DNA of 49,471 nucleotides from Gammaproteobacteria bacterium (GCA_022820625.1 JAJEFE010000044.1:1-49471), one strand, 5' to 3'. Shown: positions 1 to 8,134, counted from the stretch's first letter. Made by a program: numbers and translations. Notes: a model not told the origin generated them from the sequence alone.

Positions 1-43
1 CCTTGTGAACGTCCAAACCCACGTACGCGTTATACTCCTTCAT
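1..43 (-). CDS. IS110-family transposase, N-terminus only (cut by window edge)
   Basis: Only the first 14 codons are inside the window. They read MKEYNAYVGLDVHK, and VGLDVHK is the classic N-terminal RuvC-like DEDD signature of IS110-family transposases, where the Asp is the first catalytic acidic residue. A strong ribosome binding site (GAGGAGGG) sits about six bases before the ATG at 41-43. The enzyme would catalyse excision and insertion of its own element. The rest of the gene lies beyond the left edge, so whether it is intact cannot be said. Confidence 0.85.
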   Translation of the reverse strand, partial: MKEYNAYVGLDVHK

Positions 44-122
44 GGCCTGCCCTCCTCAATGTGGCTCTGTGCTAAAGGCTCCGACCCCAAACATAACCCA
101 CGATGCTTGAGGCCAGGGCAGG
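1..122 (-). mobile_element. End of an IS110-like insertion sequence
   Basis: The transposase start at 43 is preceded by about 80 bases before the stop codon of the SIR2-like gene. IS110 elements usually lack terminal inverted repeats and carry a non-coding end upstream of the transposase; in the IS110 subgroup that end encodes the bridge RNA. The true boundary is not visible. It could lie inside the last codons of the SIR2-like gene, so 122 is only a working limit. Confidence 0.45.
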
Positions 123-1070
123 TCAATCCATGATGTCTAGATGGTCTTTCTCGACCCTCGGACCGGCGATGAAGTATCCCAGATCGTGATACAACTGCAT
201 CCTTCGAGCCGGAGAGCCGACATGCGGCACATTGGAAGCTCTGTTCAGGCGGCGGTTCGCCAAAATCTGGGCCCAAAGCCCAATTGGGTCCCAATTCATA
301 CTCAAAACTGTTACGTCGCCTAAAACGAACTCGCGCTCCTCGAATGTCTCGGGCCGGACCCCATCGGCCAATCTCTGACCCCGAATCTGCATCCGCCGGC
401 CCAGCTCGAGCCCGAAGTCGTAATGGTGCTTGAGGTCCGCATTCGATCGGGCCCGTACATGCCAGTCGACATAGAACATCGACTGGATAAGTAGTCCCAA
501 CGCCCCACGGGCTCCGAGGACGCGTTGATAAGGTAGAAACATGCCGTCCTCGCCACGGAAGCCGTGACCGCTCTGCAGGTGCATATCCAAGAGGTTGAAC
601 AGGTCCAAGAGCTTCAAGCCTGTAGCCGAGGATGAAGCATGTGAACCCGAAACAGTTCCGGAGGTCTGGCCCGGGCAGGCATTGATGGCACCGACCAGTG
701 CCGGCCAGTCGTAGAGGCCGCGCAATTTAACAATGCGGTTGCGCAACTCCTCCTCGTCCCTCGACTCCCAGTTTCGGCCCATGGCCTCAAGCTGTTCCAC
801 ACCGATGTTTCCGTGGGCAGGCGTCCGTCCGGGCGTGGTAACTGTGTCTCCGAGAATACATAACAAGTCATACAGCGCATCAACCCATCGCCTCGGGAAA
901 CCGGCCCCAAGAGCGCTGCGAACGCGGCGGCGCAGGGAGGGCGTTTTTCCTCTCCCAGGAGCAGGGGCGAGTTGGCGGAGAAACTCCGCCTCCTGCTGTG
1001 TCGTGCGAATGCCTAGAGATACTGTTGCACCAGCTCCCCAAAACAGCACCGTGCGCGTGCTGCTTGTCAC
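123..1070 (-). CDS. SIR2-like domain protein, probably truncated at its C-terminus
   Basis: This 315-residue protein has no signal peptide. Residues about 8-24 (VLFWGAGATVSLGIRTT) look like the first nucleotide-binding motif of SIR2-like proteins, and SMNWD at 257-261 resembles the later SIR2 N-x-D motif. SIR2-like domains of this kind are often NAD-degrading effectors in phage defence, but no catalytic function is shown here. The start is GTG, and its first four bases overlap the stop of the upstream small gene (GTGA), so the two are translationally coupled. The reading frame ends about 80 bases before an IS110 transposase, only 54 residues after SMNWD, which suggests the element removed the C-terminal part. 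It may also simply be a short, uncharacterised family. Confidence 0.6.
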   Translation of the reverse strand: MTSSTRTVLFWGAGATVSLGIRTTQQEAEFLRQLAPAPGRGKTPSLRRRVRSALGAGFPRRWVDALYDLLCILGDTVTTPGRTPAHGNIGVEQLEAMGRNWESRDEEELRNRIVKLRGLYDWPALVGAINACPGQTSGTVSGSHASSSATGLKLLDLFNLLDMHLQSGHGFRGEDGMFLPYQRVLGARGALGLLIQSMFYVDWHVRARSNADLKHHYDFGLELGRRMQIRGQRLADGVRPETFEEREFVLGDVTVLSMNWDPIGLWAQILANRRLNRASNVPHVGSPARRMQLYHDLGYFIAGPRVEKDHLDIMD

Positions 1071-1408
1071 TTTTTATAGTTGGGCGCGGGGACGGTGATG
1101 GCCTTCAACTCCCATGTCGGTTTGCGTTCCACGACCTCCACTTCGACGAGCATCTGCTGCGCCGCCGCCGCCAACAATCCAGCATGATCCGCCTTCACGC
1201 TGATCTCAATTTCCACTCCAGAATCCCGCAGGACTGCACCGCGAGCGCACCCGCCCGTATCTGTCATGGCGCTGAACATTGCGTATTCCTTGCCATCCTG
1301 CCGTAAAGTCGAGTCGGCGTGCGGCGTGAACATTATTCGGCTTGCTGTCTTTGTTGGGTCGTACCGGATTCGTATCGTGCCGGTCGCCTTGTAGGAGCTA
1401 CTGGTCAT
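1067..1408 (-). CDS. Uncharacterised 113-residue protein, partner of the SIR2-like gene
   Basis: I do not recognise this protein. It is soluble-looking, with no signal peptide or membrane segment and a mix of beta-type and helical stretches. It contains the run LLAAAAQQMLVEVEVVE in the second half and ends in a lysine pair. The start is ATG at 1406-1408 with a weak AAGG about ten bases upstream. Its stop overlaps the GTG start of the SIR2-like gene, so the two form a coupled operon and are likely to act together. Whether it is an inhibitor, sensor or structural subunit cannot be read from the sequence. Confidence 0.6.
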   Translation of the reverse strand: MTSSSYKATGTIRIRYDPTKTASRIMFTPHADSTLRQDGKEYAMFSAMTDTGGCARGAVLRDSGVEIEISVKADHAGLLAAAAQQMLVEVEVVERKPTWELKAITVPAPNYKK

Positions 1409-1609
1409 ATGTCACGTACCTTCCCTAGATGCCCGTCGGGGCGACAGTCTACAACGGCGTACAGCTGCGGTCCCACCGCACAAACGCAGCTGACAAAGGA
1501 ATCTGGAAGTACTTACGGCCCTATGTCTTTACACTCTGTACGTAGGTGAGATTAAGCGGCAGTATTGCATGCGCTACAAAGCGGTCGTTTACGAGCACCC
1601 CGCAGAGAG

Positions 1610-1840
1610 CTATGGTGCTGTTGCTTGTCGAACTTCCCTCTCAACGGAAAGTTTGACATTCAGGCAGCGAATCACCTTCATTATTGTTTCGTAGCGAGGT
1701 TTGGCTCCAGACTTGAGCGCTTTGTGGAGACTTTCGCGGCCCAGCCCCGTTCGCTCTGCCACGTTAGCCATACCTCGATCCCTGGCCACATTCGCATTTG
1801 CGGCGAGGAAAACATCCGCTTGCGCTATGCTTGCCGCAAA
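1610..1840 (-). pseudogene. Remnant of an addiction-module antidote (HigA-like helix-turn-helix)
   Basis: The minus strand reads, in one frame, a helix-turn-helix protein ending in TAG at 1610-1612. Recognisable pieces are RGMANVAERTGLGRESLHKAL and, further on, YETIMKVIRCLNVKLSVE. These match the C-terminal half of the short 'putative addiction module antidote' proteins that pair with RelE/HigB-like toxins. An in-frame TGA at 1841-1843 removes the N-terminus, and the only ATG left (1769-1771) would start inside the DNA-binding domain. No toxin gene is left on either side. The surrounding 1409-1609 and 1841-1909 show nothing else I can support. Confidence 0.6.
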
Positions 1841-1909
1841 TCAACTGCTGCTTGTATGCGCCGAGATTCCTATCAACGCGTTACCTTGCAGGAAGCATTC
1901 GGATAAGAA

Positions 1910-3406
1910 ATGTGGGCCGTAACCCAGACCAGGTTTGAGGATCTCAGGGCTTTCCTGAACCATCTCGAAACCCGCGACGAACTGCGGCGTGTCGACGTGC
2001 CGGTGGATCCGAAGTTGGAACTAACGGAAATCTGCCGGCGAACGCTGCAGCGCGAGGGTCCCGCTCTGCTGTTCACGCGCCCCACCGGCAGCGATGTTCG
2101 CGTGCTGGGCAACCTTTTCGGCACGGCCAGCCGCATCGCCGCCGCGCTGGGCTCCGATTCAACCGACGTGTTCGGCGAGTTGGGGCAATTGCTGGCCTCG
2201 CTGCGCGCGCCGGAACCGCCTCGCAGTGCCGGCGAAGTCTGGCAGAAGCTGCCCCTGGTCAAGGAAGTGCTGAAGATGGCGCCGCAGACTGCTCGCCGGG
2301 GTCCCTGCCAGGAAAACGTGATCGAGGGAGACGATGTCGACCTGGGCGCGTGGCCCATCCAGACCTGCTGGCCCGGGGATGCCGGTCCGCTGATTACCTG
2401 GGGGCTGACCACCACCCGCAGCCCCGCGGGCGAGGCGGTGGGCAAGCGCCAGAACGTCGGCATCTACCGCCAGCAGGTGATCGGCCGCAACCGCATCATC
2501 ATGCGATGGCTACCGCACCGGGGCGGAGCCACGGATTACAAGGCCTGGTGCGCCCGCCACCCGGAGGAACCCTTTGAGGTCGCCATCAGCATCGGCGCGG
2601 ACCCGGCCACGATCCTGGCCGCGGTCACGCCAATTCCCGACACCCTGTCCGAATACGCCTTCGCCGGCCTCATGCGGGGAGCGCGCACGCAATTGGTCAA
2701 GTGCATCGGCTCGGATCTAAGGGTCCCCGCCACCGCCGAGATCACCCTGGAGGGCCACATCGCCCCCGGCGACACGGCCATGGAAGGTCCGTTCGGCGAC
2801 CACACCGGCTACTACAACGAAGCCGAGCGCTTCCCGGTGATGACGGTGGACCGCATCACCCACCGGAGTGATCCGATCTACCACACCACGTATACGGGCC
2901 GTCCGCCCGATGAGCCTGCCGTCCTCGGACTCGCGCTCAACGATGTGTTCGTACCCATTCTCAAGACCCAGTTCCCCGAAATCGTGGACTTCTACCTGCC
3001 CAGCGAGGCCTGCTCCTACCGGATCGCCGTGGTCAGCATCCGCAAGCAGTATCCCGGGCACGCCCGCCGCATCATGTTCGGCGTTTGGTCGTACCTGCGC
3101 CAGTTCACTTACACGAAACTGGTGATCGTCGTGGATGACGACATCGATGCCCGCAATTGGCCGGACGTCATCTGGGCGGTCAGCACCCGAATGGACCCAG
3201 CGCGGGATACCGTGATTGCCGAGTCCACGCCCATGGACTATCTCGACTTCGCCTCCCCCGTCGCCGGCCTGGGCTCGAAAATGGGCTTCGACGCCACCAA
3301 CAAGTGGCCCGGCGAAACCCAGCGAGACTGGGGCAAGCCTATCCACATGACGCCAGAAGTCATCAAGCGAGTGGACCGCCTGTGGAGCGAACTGAGGCTG
3401 GAATAA
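1910..3406 (+). CDS. ubiD: UbiD, 4-hydroxy-3-polyprenylbenzoate decarboxylase
   Basis: This 498-residue protein is almost the length of E. coli UbiD (497). It decarboxylates 4-hydroxy-3-polyprenylbenzoate in ubiquinone synthesis using prenylated FMN, which UbiX supplies from elsewhere. The N-terminal half carries the family's pattern of [12 protein letters not shown] and GPALLF. The prFMN/metal region [14 protein letters not shown] lies at about 182-195. The catalytic acidic pair falls at Glu277 and Glu281, with [11 protein letters not shown] shortly after. The ATG at 1910 has only a weak purine-rich site (AAGAA), but the next residues already match the family. It stands alone, convergent with the nor cluster. 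UbiD-like decarboxylases of aromatic acids are the alternative; length and the E. coli-like N-terminus favour ubiquinone synthesis. Confidence 0.93.
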   Translation: MWAVTQTRFEDLRAFLNHLETRDELRRVDVPVDPKLELTEICRRTLQREGPALLFTRPTGSDVRVLGNLFGTASRIAAALGSDSTDVFGELGQLLASLRAPEPPRSAGEVWQKLPLVKEVLKMAPQTARRGPCQENVIEGDDVDLGAWPIQTCWPGDAGPLITWGLTTTRSPAGEAVGKRQNVGIYRQQVIGRNRIIMRWLPHRGGATDYKAWCARHPEEPFEVAISIGADPATILAAVTPIPDTLSEYAFAGLMRGARTQLVKCIGSDLRVPATAEITLEGHIAPGDTAMEGPFGDHTGYYNEAERFPVMTVDRITHRSDPIYHTTYTGRPPDEPAVLGLALNDVFVPILKTQFPEIVDFYLPSEACSYRIAVVSIRKQYPGHARRIMFGVWSYLRQFTYTKLVIVVDDDIDARNWPDVIWAVSTRMDPARDTVIAESTPMDYLDFASPVAGLGSKMGFDATNKWPGETQRDWGKPIHMTPEVIKRVDRLWSELRLE

Positions 3407-3469
3407 CCACAAGCGTGGGCTGGCGCGGACAGAGCTTGCGCGCAGAACCAAGGGAGCATGCCGCCGCGG

Positions 3470-3484
3470 CCGATCAGGGATCGG
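3470..3484. terminator. Small hairpin between ubiD and the cytochrome gene
   Basis: CCGATC, loop AGG, GATCGG. The hairpin sits over the stop codon of the minus-strand cytochrome gene, in the convergent gap after ubiD. No T-tract follows, so a terminator role is only possible. Confidence 0.3.
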
Positions 3485-3791
3485 GGCAGGGCGACAGCGA
3501 CGCGTAGTACGCGGCCAGGTCCTCCACGTCCTGATCGGTCAGCGTGGCGACGAACGGCTGCATGGAGACGTCCTCGCGCACGCCGTCCCGGTAGGCCTTG
3601 ATCGAGTTGACCAGGTAAAGCTCCTGCTGCCCGGCGAGGCTGGGCCACAGCGGGTTGACGCTGACCCCGTCGGGTCCGTGGCAGGCGGAACACAGCGCCG
3701 CCATGGACTGGCCACGCTCCGCATCGCCCTCGGCCCAGGCCGCCGTAACGCCCGCCATCGCGGCGAGCACCAATACCAAACCACGCTTCAT
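3474..3791 (-). CDS. Small periplasmic c-type cytochrome of the nor cluster
   Basis: The protein has 105 residues with a cleavable signal peptide ending near AWA-EGD (residue 20). One heme is bound by CSACH (Cys34, Cys37, His38), and Met77 in SMQPF is the likely sixth ligand, making it a class I cytochrome. It starts 24 bases after norB stops, on the same strand, so it is probably the last gene of the nor operon. The likely role is periplasmic electron donor to nitric oxide reductase or a related oxidase. Which partner it serves is inference from position. Confidence 0.85.
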   Translation of the reverse strand: MKRGLVLVLAAMAGVTAAWAEGDAERGQSMAALCSACHGPDGVSVNPLWPSLAGQQELYLVNSIKAYRDGVREDVSMQPFVATLTDQDVEDLAAYYASLSPCPDP

Positions 3792-3815
3792 CGTCGTGCC
3801 TCCAGTCCAGAGCGC

Positions 3816-5294
3816 CTACACCTCATCCGGCGCATGCACATCCTTCGCCGGCCGGGTCTCGTTCCGGCCGATGGTCAGCAGATCCCAGAACAGGATCAGC
3901 ATCCCCGCCGTCATCACCACGCCGAACGCCATGCGCCAGTACATCGCCTGGATGAACCAGGGCTGTGTCTGGCCCTCGAAGTACGCCTGCCAGGTGGAGC
4001 CGCCCATGGCCCGTTCGACAAACGCCTGCTCGTAGCCGGCGATCAGCATGGCCATGGTCATGCCCATTACCCCCACGCACTGCAGCCCCAGCGACCACTT
4101 CCACTTCCAGCCCCCGTCGGGCAGGCCGGCCGACATCCACACGTCGCCGCGCCATTTCTGCAGGGCGATGTAGATGAAGGCGATGACGATGGTGGCGTAG
4201 GCGCCGAAAAATGCCAGGTGGCCGTGCGACGACGACCACTGGGTGCCGTGGGTGTACAGGTTGATCTGCGGCAGCGTCTGCATGAAGCCCCACACGCCGG
4301 CGCCGAGGAAATTGCCGAACGCGTGGGCGATGAGCCACGCCAGCGCCGGGTGGTTGTTGCTCCGGAAGCCGTGCCGGCCCGCGTCGTAGACCGCGTGCAC
4401 CACCATGGCCACCAGCGGGATCGGTTCCAGCGCCGAGAAGAACCCGCCGAGCGCCAGCCAGTACTCCGGCGTGCCGATCCAGAAGTAGTGGTGGCCGAGC
4501 CCCAGGATGCCGGAGCCGAACATCAGCGCCACCTCGATGTAGAGCCAGGTGGTGACGATGCTGCGCCGGGCGCCCAGGGTCTTCATCAGGCCCCAGGCCA
4601 TGATGCAGCCCACCAGCACCTCCCAGGTCGCCTCCACCCACAGGTGCACCACCCACCACCACCAGTACTGGTCCACCGACAGGTTGGTGGTGTAGAACAT
4701 GCCCGCCAGGTACAGGCCGGCGAGCGCGATCAGGTCCAGCACCAGGGTGCCGGAGATGCCGCTCCAGCGGCCCTTCATGAACGTGGCCGCCACGTTGTAG
4801 AAGAACACGCCCATGCACACCACGATGCCGATGTCGGCCCAGCGCGGCGCCTCGATGTACTCGCGGCCCTCGTTGATCAGCCAGATGCTGGCCCGCGTGC
4901 CGCTGCCCACCTGCACCACCAGGTACACGATCACGACCACGGTCACGGCCGCCGTCAGGATCCAGAAATTGACGTTGGCGAGCCTGGCGCCGACCAGTTC
5001 CGTGCCGGCCTCGTCCTCCACCAGCCAGTAGATGGAGCCGATGAAGCCGTACAGCATCCACACGATCATCGCGTTCAGGTGCACCATGCGGTTGACGTTG
5101 AAGTCGAGCACCCCGAACAGGAACTCCGGGTAGATGAACTGCAGCCCGGCCAGCAGCCCGAACGCGGTCTGGGCCAGGAACAGCACCATGGCCGCGAGGA
5201 AATACTTGAGCGCGAGGCGCTGGCCCGCGCTGAGCGCCGGGGACGCGGCCGCGCGCGCGGCGGCGATGGGCGCGTCGAGTACGGCCGTGGACAT
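3816..5294 (-). CDS. norB: Nitric oxide reductase large subunit NorB
   Basis: This 492-residue integral membrane protein has about twelve helices and belongs to the heme-copper oxidase superfamily. It reduces two NO to N2O. The metal ligands are present: His72 and His359 for heme b, His357 for heme b3, and His217, His268 and His269 for non-heme iron, with Glu221 and Glu290 at the positions essential in Pseudomonas NorB. The sequence WWWVVHLWVE is diagnostic of NorB. The start chosen is the ATG at 5292-5294 (MSTAVLDAP), because the frame runs on upstream through norC without meaning. norC stops just before it, giving a norC-norB order as in cytochrome-dependent NORs. The N-terminus is some ten residues longer than in Pseudomonas. 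Confidence 0.95.
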   Translation of the reverse strand: MSTAVLDAPIAAARAAASPALSAGQRLALKYFLAAMVLFLAQTAFGLLAGLQFIYPEFLFGVLDFNVNRMVHLNAMIVWMLYGFIGSIYWLVEDEAGTELVGARLANVNFWILTAAVTVVVIVYLVVQVGSGTRASIWLINEGREYIEAPRWADIGIVVCMGVFFYNVAATFMKGRWSGISGTLVLDLIALAGLYLAGMFYTTNLSVDQYWWWWVVHLWVEATWEVLVGCIMAWGLMKTLGARRSIVTTWLYIEVALMFGSGILGLGHHYFWIGTPEYWLALGGFFSALEPIPLVAMVVHAVYDAGRHGFRSNNHPALAWLIAHAFGNFLGAGVWGFMQTLPQINLYTHGTQWSSSHGHLAFFGAYATIVIAFIYIALQKWRGDVWMSAGLPDGGWKWKWSLGLQCVGVMGMTMAMLIAGYEQAFVERAMGGSTWQAYFEGQTQPWFIQAMYWRMAFGVVMTAGMLILFWDLLTIGRNETRPAKDVHAPDEV

Positions 5295-5296
5295 GG

Positions 5297-5896
5297 TCAG
5301 GGCCCTCCCTGCGGCAGCGGCTCGAAGCCGTGGGGGAACCCGTTGGTGTCCACCGCCGACAGCCACTTGAGAAAGGCGATGACGCCGCGCGCTTCCTCGT
5401 CCGTGATACCCAGGTCCGGCATGCGCCGGTTGGTGCCGAAAGTGCGCGCATTGCTCACGGGGTCGGTGAGGAACAGGGTCATCAGCAGTTCGCGCGACTG
5501 CTCGTTGCCCCAGCCCGGATCCAGCCACGCCTTGGTGAGGTCCGGCGCGTAGTAGGCGCCGTTGCCCAGCAGCGTGTGGCAGTTCATGCAGTTCTTCGCC
5601 TGCACCGTCAGCTTGCCGAGGTCCACCAGCGCCCGGGCTTCCTCCTCGGTGTGCATGGTGGCGAACAGGGGCGCCTCCCCGCCGATCACCGGCGCGTACA
5701 TGTTGCGCTCGGCGTCGAACTCGTAGCCGATGCGGTAGTTGATGACGTCGTAGGCCGGCACGCGGTCGCTGCCGCTGGTGATGGCGTCCACGGTGTCGAA
5801 GGTCAGAATGATGAGGATGACGGCCATGAACGCCGTCACGAAGATCGCGCACTTGCGCCAGAAGTCCTGGCTGGCCCACCAGGGGGTGTCAGACAC
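5297..5896 (-). CDS. norC: Nitric oxide reductase cytochrome c subunit NorC
   Basis: NorC passes electrons from periplasmic donors to NorB. One N-terminal membrane helix (about 16-33) anchors a periplasmic cytochrome domain with heme site CMNCH (Cys103, Cys106, His107), followed by TLLGNGAYYAPDL and a probable Met159 ligand in RRMPDL. At 199 residues it is longer than typical NorC (about 150); the extra part lies between the helix and the heme site. I chose the GTG at 5894-5896 because AGGGAGG lies five bases upstream; an ATG six codons earlier is the alternative. The start overlaps the stop of the upstream membrane-protein gene, and norB follows after two bases, so the three are coupled. Confidence 0.93.
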   Translation of the reverse strand: MSDTPWWASQDFWRKCAIFVTAFMAVILIILTFDTVDAITSGSDRVPAYDVINYRIGYEFDAERNMYAPVIGGEAPLFATMHTEEEARALVDLGKLTVQAKNCMNCHTLLGNGAYYAPDLTKAWLDPGWGNEQSRELLMTLFLTDPVSNARTFGTNRRMPDLGITDEEARGVIAFLKWLSAVDTNGFPHGFEPLPQGGP

Positions 5897-6179
5897 GGTG
5901 TCCTCCCTGCTCATCGGCGGAATCGTGGGTGGCGACGGACAGCCGCCAGATGAAGCGCGGCGCCACGAAATAGCCCGCCAGCAACAGCGCGACCAGCGCC
6001 AGCCAGGCGCCGTCGAGGCGCAGGAACCAGGCCAGCCCGCCCACGGAGGCAGCCAGCGCGGCATAGGAGACGTTGGCGAGGCGGCGCAGCAGCGTGAAGT
6101 CGTTCAGGCGGCCCAAAGCCAGGAAGACCGCGTAGCACGCGCCGAACAGCACCACGGCGCCCGCCGACAGGGCCGCCAT
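5889..6179 (-). CDS. Small three-helix membrane protein at the head of the nor operon
   Basis: I do not recognise a named family. From the ATG at 6177-6179 the product has 96 residues and three hydrophobic helices at about 3-24, 35-53 and 57-75, with a short polar C-terminal tail. Its stop codon overlaps the first codons of norC, so the genes are co-translated, and a role in assembly or function of the NO reductase is a reasonable inference. The frame stays open to 6305, and GTG codons at 6194 and 6212 are possible starts, but the extra residues look unlike protein and would run into the divergent promoter region. Confidence 0.65.
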   Translation of the reverse strand: MAALSAGAVVLFGACYAVFLALGRLNDFTLLRRLANVSYAALAASVGGLAWFLRLDGAWLALVALLLAGYFVAPRFIWRLSVATHDSADEQGGHRV

Positions 6180-6329
6180 CGCGAATCGCTGCACTTCGAC
6201 CGGTTCGATCACCGGGCTGTTCGGGGTGGCGCCATGCCGTCGCCTTTCAATCCGGAGACATTCTTTGTATTCGGTCCCGGCGGAGGCCACAATCGTGCAA
6301 ACCACTGATGCGCTCTGTGGAAACTACGT

Positions 6330-7481
6330 ATGGACACGGACCCGATTCGCGACCGCCTCGACAAACTGACGCGCCACGGGTTCAGTGCGCTCATGGACGC
6401 CGCCGCCGACGGCATCGTCGTGATCGACCGCAACGGCACGGTGCTGGACTTCAATTCCGCCGCGCAGCGCATGTTCGGACTCGCCCCCGGGCAGATCGTC
6501 GGGCGGAACGTGGCCCGGCTGATGCCCGAGCCCGACCGGTCGCGCCACGACGAGTACATCGCGCGCTATCTCCGGACCGGCGAGGCACGGATTATCGGCA
6601 TCGGCCGGGAGGTGACCGGGCAGCGCGCGGACGGCGCCACGTTCCCCATGCAGCTTTCGGTGGGCAGCGCCGAGGGCCTGTTCATCGGCATCGTTCGGGA
6701 TCTCTCCGCCCAGAAGGCCGCCGAGGAAGAGAACCAGCGGCTGAAGGACCGGCTGGTCGAGGTGGACCGGCTGAGCCTGATGGGCGAACTGGCGGCGGGC
6801 CTTGCGCACGAGATCAACCAGCCGCTGAGCGCCATCGCCACCTACGCGCAGGCCGGCGAGCGGATCGTGTCGGATGAGGCGACCGACACGGAGGCGCTGC
6901 GCAAGACGTGCCGGGTTATCGCCGAGCAGGCGTTGCGGGCGGGCCGGGTCATTCACAACCTGCGCAACTTTGTCGGCAATCGGCAGGTGGTCGAGGACGA
7001 GGTGGACTTCAATCGGGCCATCCAGGACGTGCTGAATCTGGTGGAGGCCGACGCGACGGCGGCGGGGATTGCCGTGCACACCGAGTACGAGCCGGACCTG
7101 CCCCCCATCGTGGCCGATGCCATCCGCCTGCAGCAGGTGCTGCTGAATCTCACGCGCAATGCCGTGGACGCGATGCGCGACGGGCCGCGGAAGGAGCACG
7201 GCATTCGGATTCGCACGCAGCGGTCCGGGCGCCGGTCGGTGGGCGTGGAGGTCATCGACCACGGACACGGCTACCCGCGGGAACTGGCCGACGAGATGTT
7301 CCAGCCCTTTGTGACCACCAAGCCCGGGGGCCTCGGGGTCGGCCTCGCGGTCAGCCGCCGGATCGTGCGGACGTACGGCGGGGAACTGTACTACCGATCC
7401 AATCCCGGGGGCGGTTCGATTTTCGGTTTTTCGGTGCCACAGAAGCGCGCCTTCGGGGACGGGCACCATGGACAGGAGTGA
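6330..7481 (+). CDS. fixL: FixL-type heme-PAS oxygen-sensor histidine kinase
   Basis: This soluble 383-residue kinase contains one PAS domain (about 15-125), a HisKA domain with phospho-acceptor His160 in AGLAHEINQPLSA, and an HATPase domain (about 250-375). The PAS domain keeps the heme pocket of FixL. His73 in SRHDEYIARY matches the proximal heme His200 of Bradyrhizobium FixL, and Tyr76, Arg79 and Arg93 match Tyr203, Arg206 and Arg220 with identical spacing. It should therefore bind heme and sense O2, with NO and CO as other possible ligands. It lacks the membrane segments of Sinorhizobium FixL. The fixJ gene overlaps its end by 14 bases, and the nor operon is divergent from it. Confidence 0.88.
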   Translation: MDTDPIRDRLDKLTRHGFSALMDAAADGIVVIDRNGTVLDFNSAAQRMFGLAPGQIVGRNVARLMPEPDRSRHDEYIARYLRTGEARIIGIGREVTGQRADGATFPMQLSVGSAEGLFIGIVRDLSAQKAAEEENQRLKDRLVEVDRLSLMGELAAGLAHEINQPLSAIATYAQAGERIVSDEATDTEALRKTCRVIAEQALRAGRVIHNLRNFVGNRQVVEDEVDFNRAIQDVLNLVEADATAAGIAVHTEYEPDLPPIVADAIRLQQVLLNLTRNAVDAMRDGPRKEHGIRIRTQRSGRRSVGVEVIDHGHGYPRELADEMFQPFVTTKPGGLGVGLAVSRRIVRTYGGELYYRSNPGGGSIFGFSVPQKRAFGDGHHGQE

Positions 7482-8103
7482 ACCGCTGATCTACGTCGTG
7501 GACGACGATGCGGCGGTATGCGATTCCCTGACGCTGCTGCTGAAGAGCGTGAAGCTGAAGGCGCAGGCGTACCGCAGCGCGGCGGAGTTCCTCGAACACT
7601 ACGATCCGCGGCAGCACGCGTGCCTGGTGGCCGACATCCGCATGCCGGGGATGAGCGGACTGGAACTGCAGGCCGCGCTCAAGCACCTCGGCGCGCCCAT
7701 ACCGGTGATCTTCATTACCGCGTACGGCGATGTGCCGATGGCCGTGGAGGCGATGAAATCCGGGGCGCTCGATTTCATCGAGAAACCGTTCCGCGACCAG
7801 GACCTGCTGGACCGCGTGAACCAGGCACTGGCGCAGGACCGGAAACGGCGCGCCGAGGAACAGAGAGTCGAGACGATCCGAAAGCGCCTGGCAACGCTCA
7901 CGCCGCGCGAGACCGAAGTGATGCACCGCGTGGTCGAGGGGCAATCGAACAAGGTCATCGCGATGGATCTCGGGGTGAGCCAGAGAACCGTGGAGATTCA
8001 CCGGGCAAACGTCATGCAGAAGATGGGCACGCGCTCGGTCGCCATGCTCGTGCGCGCCGTGCAGAGCGTGGAGTCCGGCGACAATCGGAGCAATTCCGGC
8101 TGA
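7468..8103 (+). CDS. fixJ: FixJ-type response regulator
   Basis: This 211-residue regulator has an N-terminal receiver domain with Asp12 to Asp14, phospho-acceptor Asp56 in DIRMPGMSG, Thr84 and Lys106. A LuxR-type helix-turn-helix follows at about 145-200 (TPRETEVMHRVVEG, then SNKVIAMDLGVSQRTVEIHR). The match to FixJ runs over the whole length. It overlaps fixL and is presumably phosphorylated by it under low oxygen. Likely targets are the divergent nor operon or an unlinked fixK/fnr-type gene; no obvious FNR-type TTGAT-N4-ATCAA box is visible in the fixL-nor gap. Confidence in the family is high and in the targets low. Confidence 0.9.
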   Translation: MDRSEPLIYVVDDDAAVCDSLTLLLKSVKLKAQAYRSAAEFLEHYDPRQHACLVADIRMPGMSGLELQAALKHLGAPIPVIFITAYGDVPMAVEAMKSGALDFIEKPFRDQDLLDRVNQALAQDRKRRAEEQRVETIRKRLATLTPRETEVMHRVVEGQSNKVIAMDLGVSQRTVEIHRANVMQKMGTRSVAMLVRAVQSVESGDNRSNSG

Positions 8104-8134
8104 ATGCTGCCGGCGCTTCAAAGCGAAAACCCAG

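Noticed and set aside
1569..1694. Plus-strand 41-codon frame beginning MRYKAVVYEHPAESYGA, which recalls a HicB antitoxin start
   Set aside because: The likeness ends after 17 residues, the conserved LPG region is missing, and the antidote relic explains the other strand.
3678..5552. Long plus-strand frame over norB (624 residues)
   Set aside because: It is His/Arg/Ala-rich antisense of norB caused by high GC, with no family resemblance.
3816..5879. A 687-residue frame that seems to fuse an upstream segment to NorB
   Set aside because: Upstream of MSTAVLDAP the frame is a shadow of norC in the wrong phase; NorB homology begins at the inner ATG.
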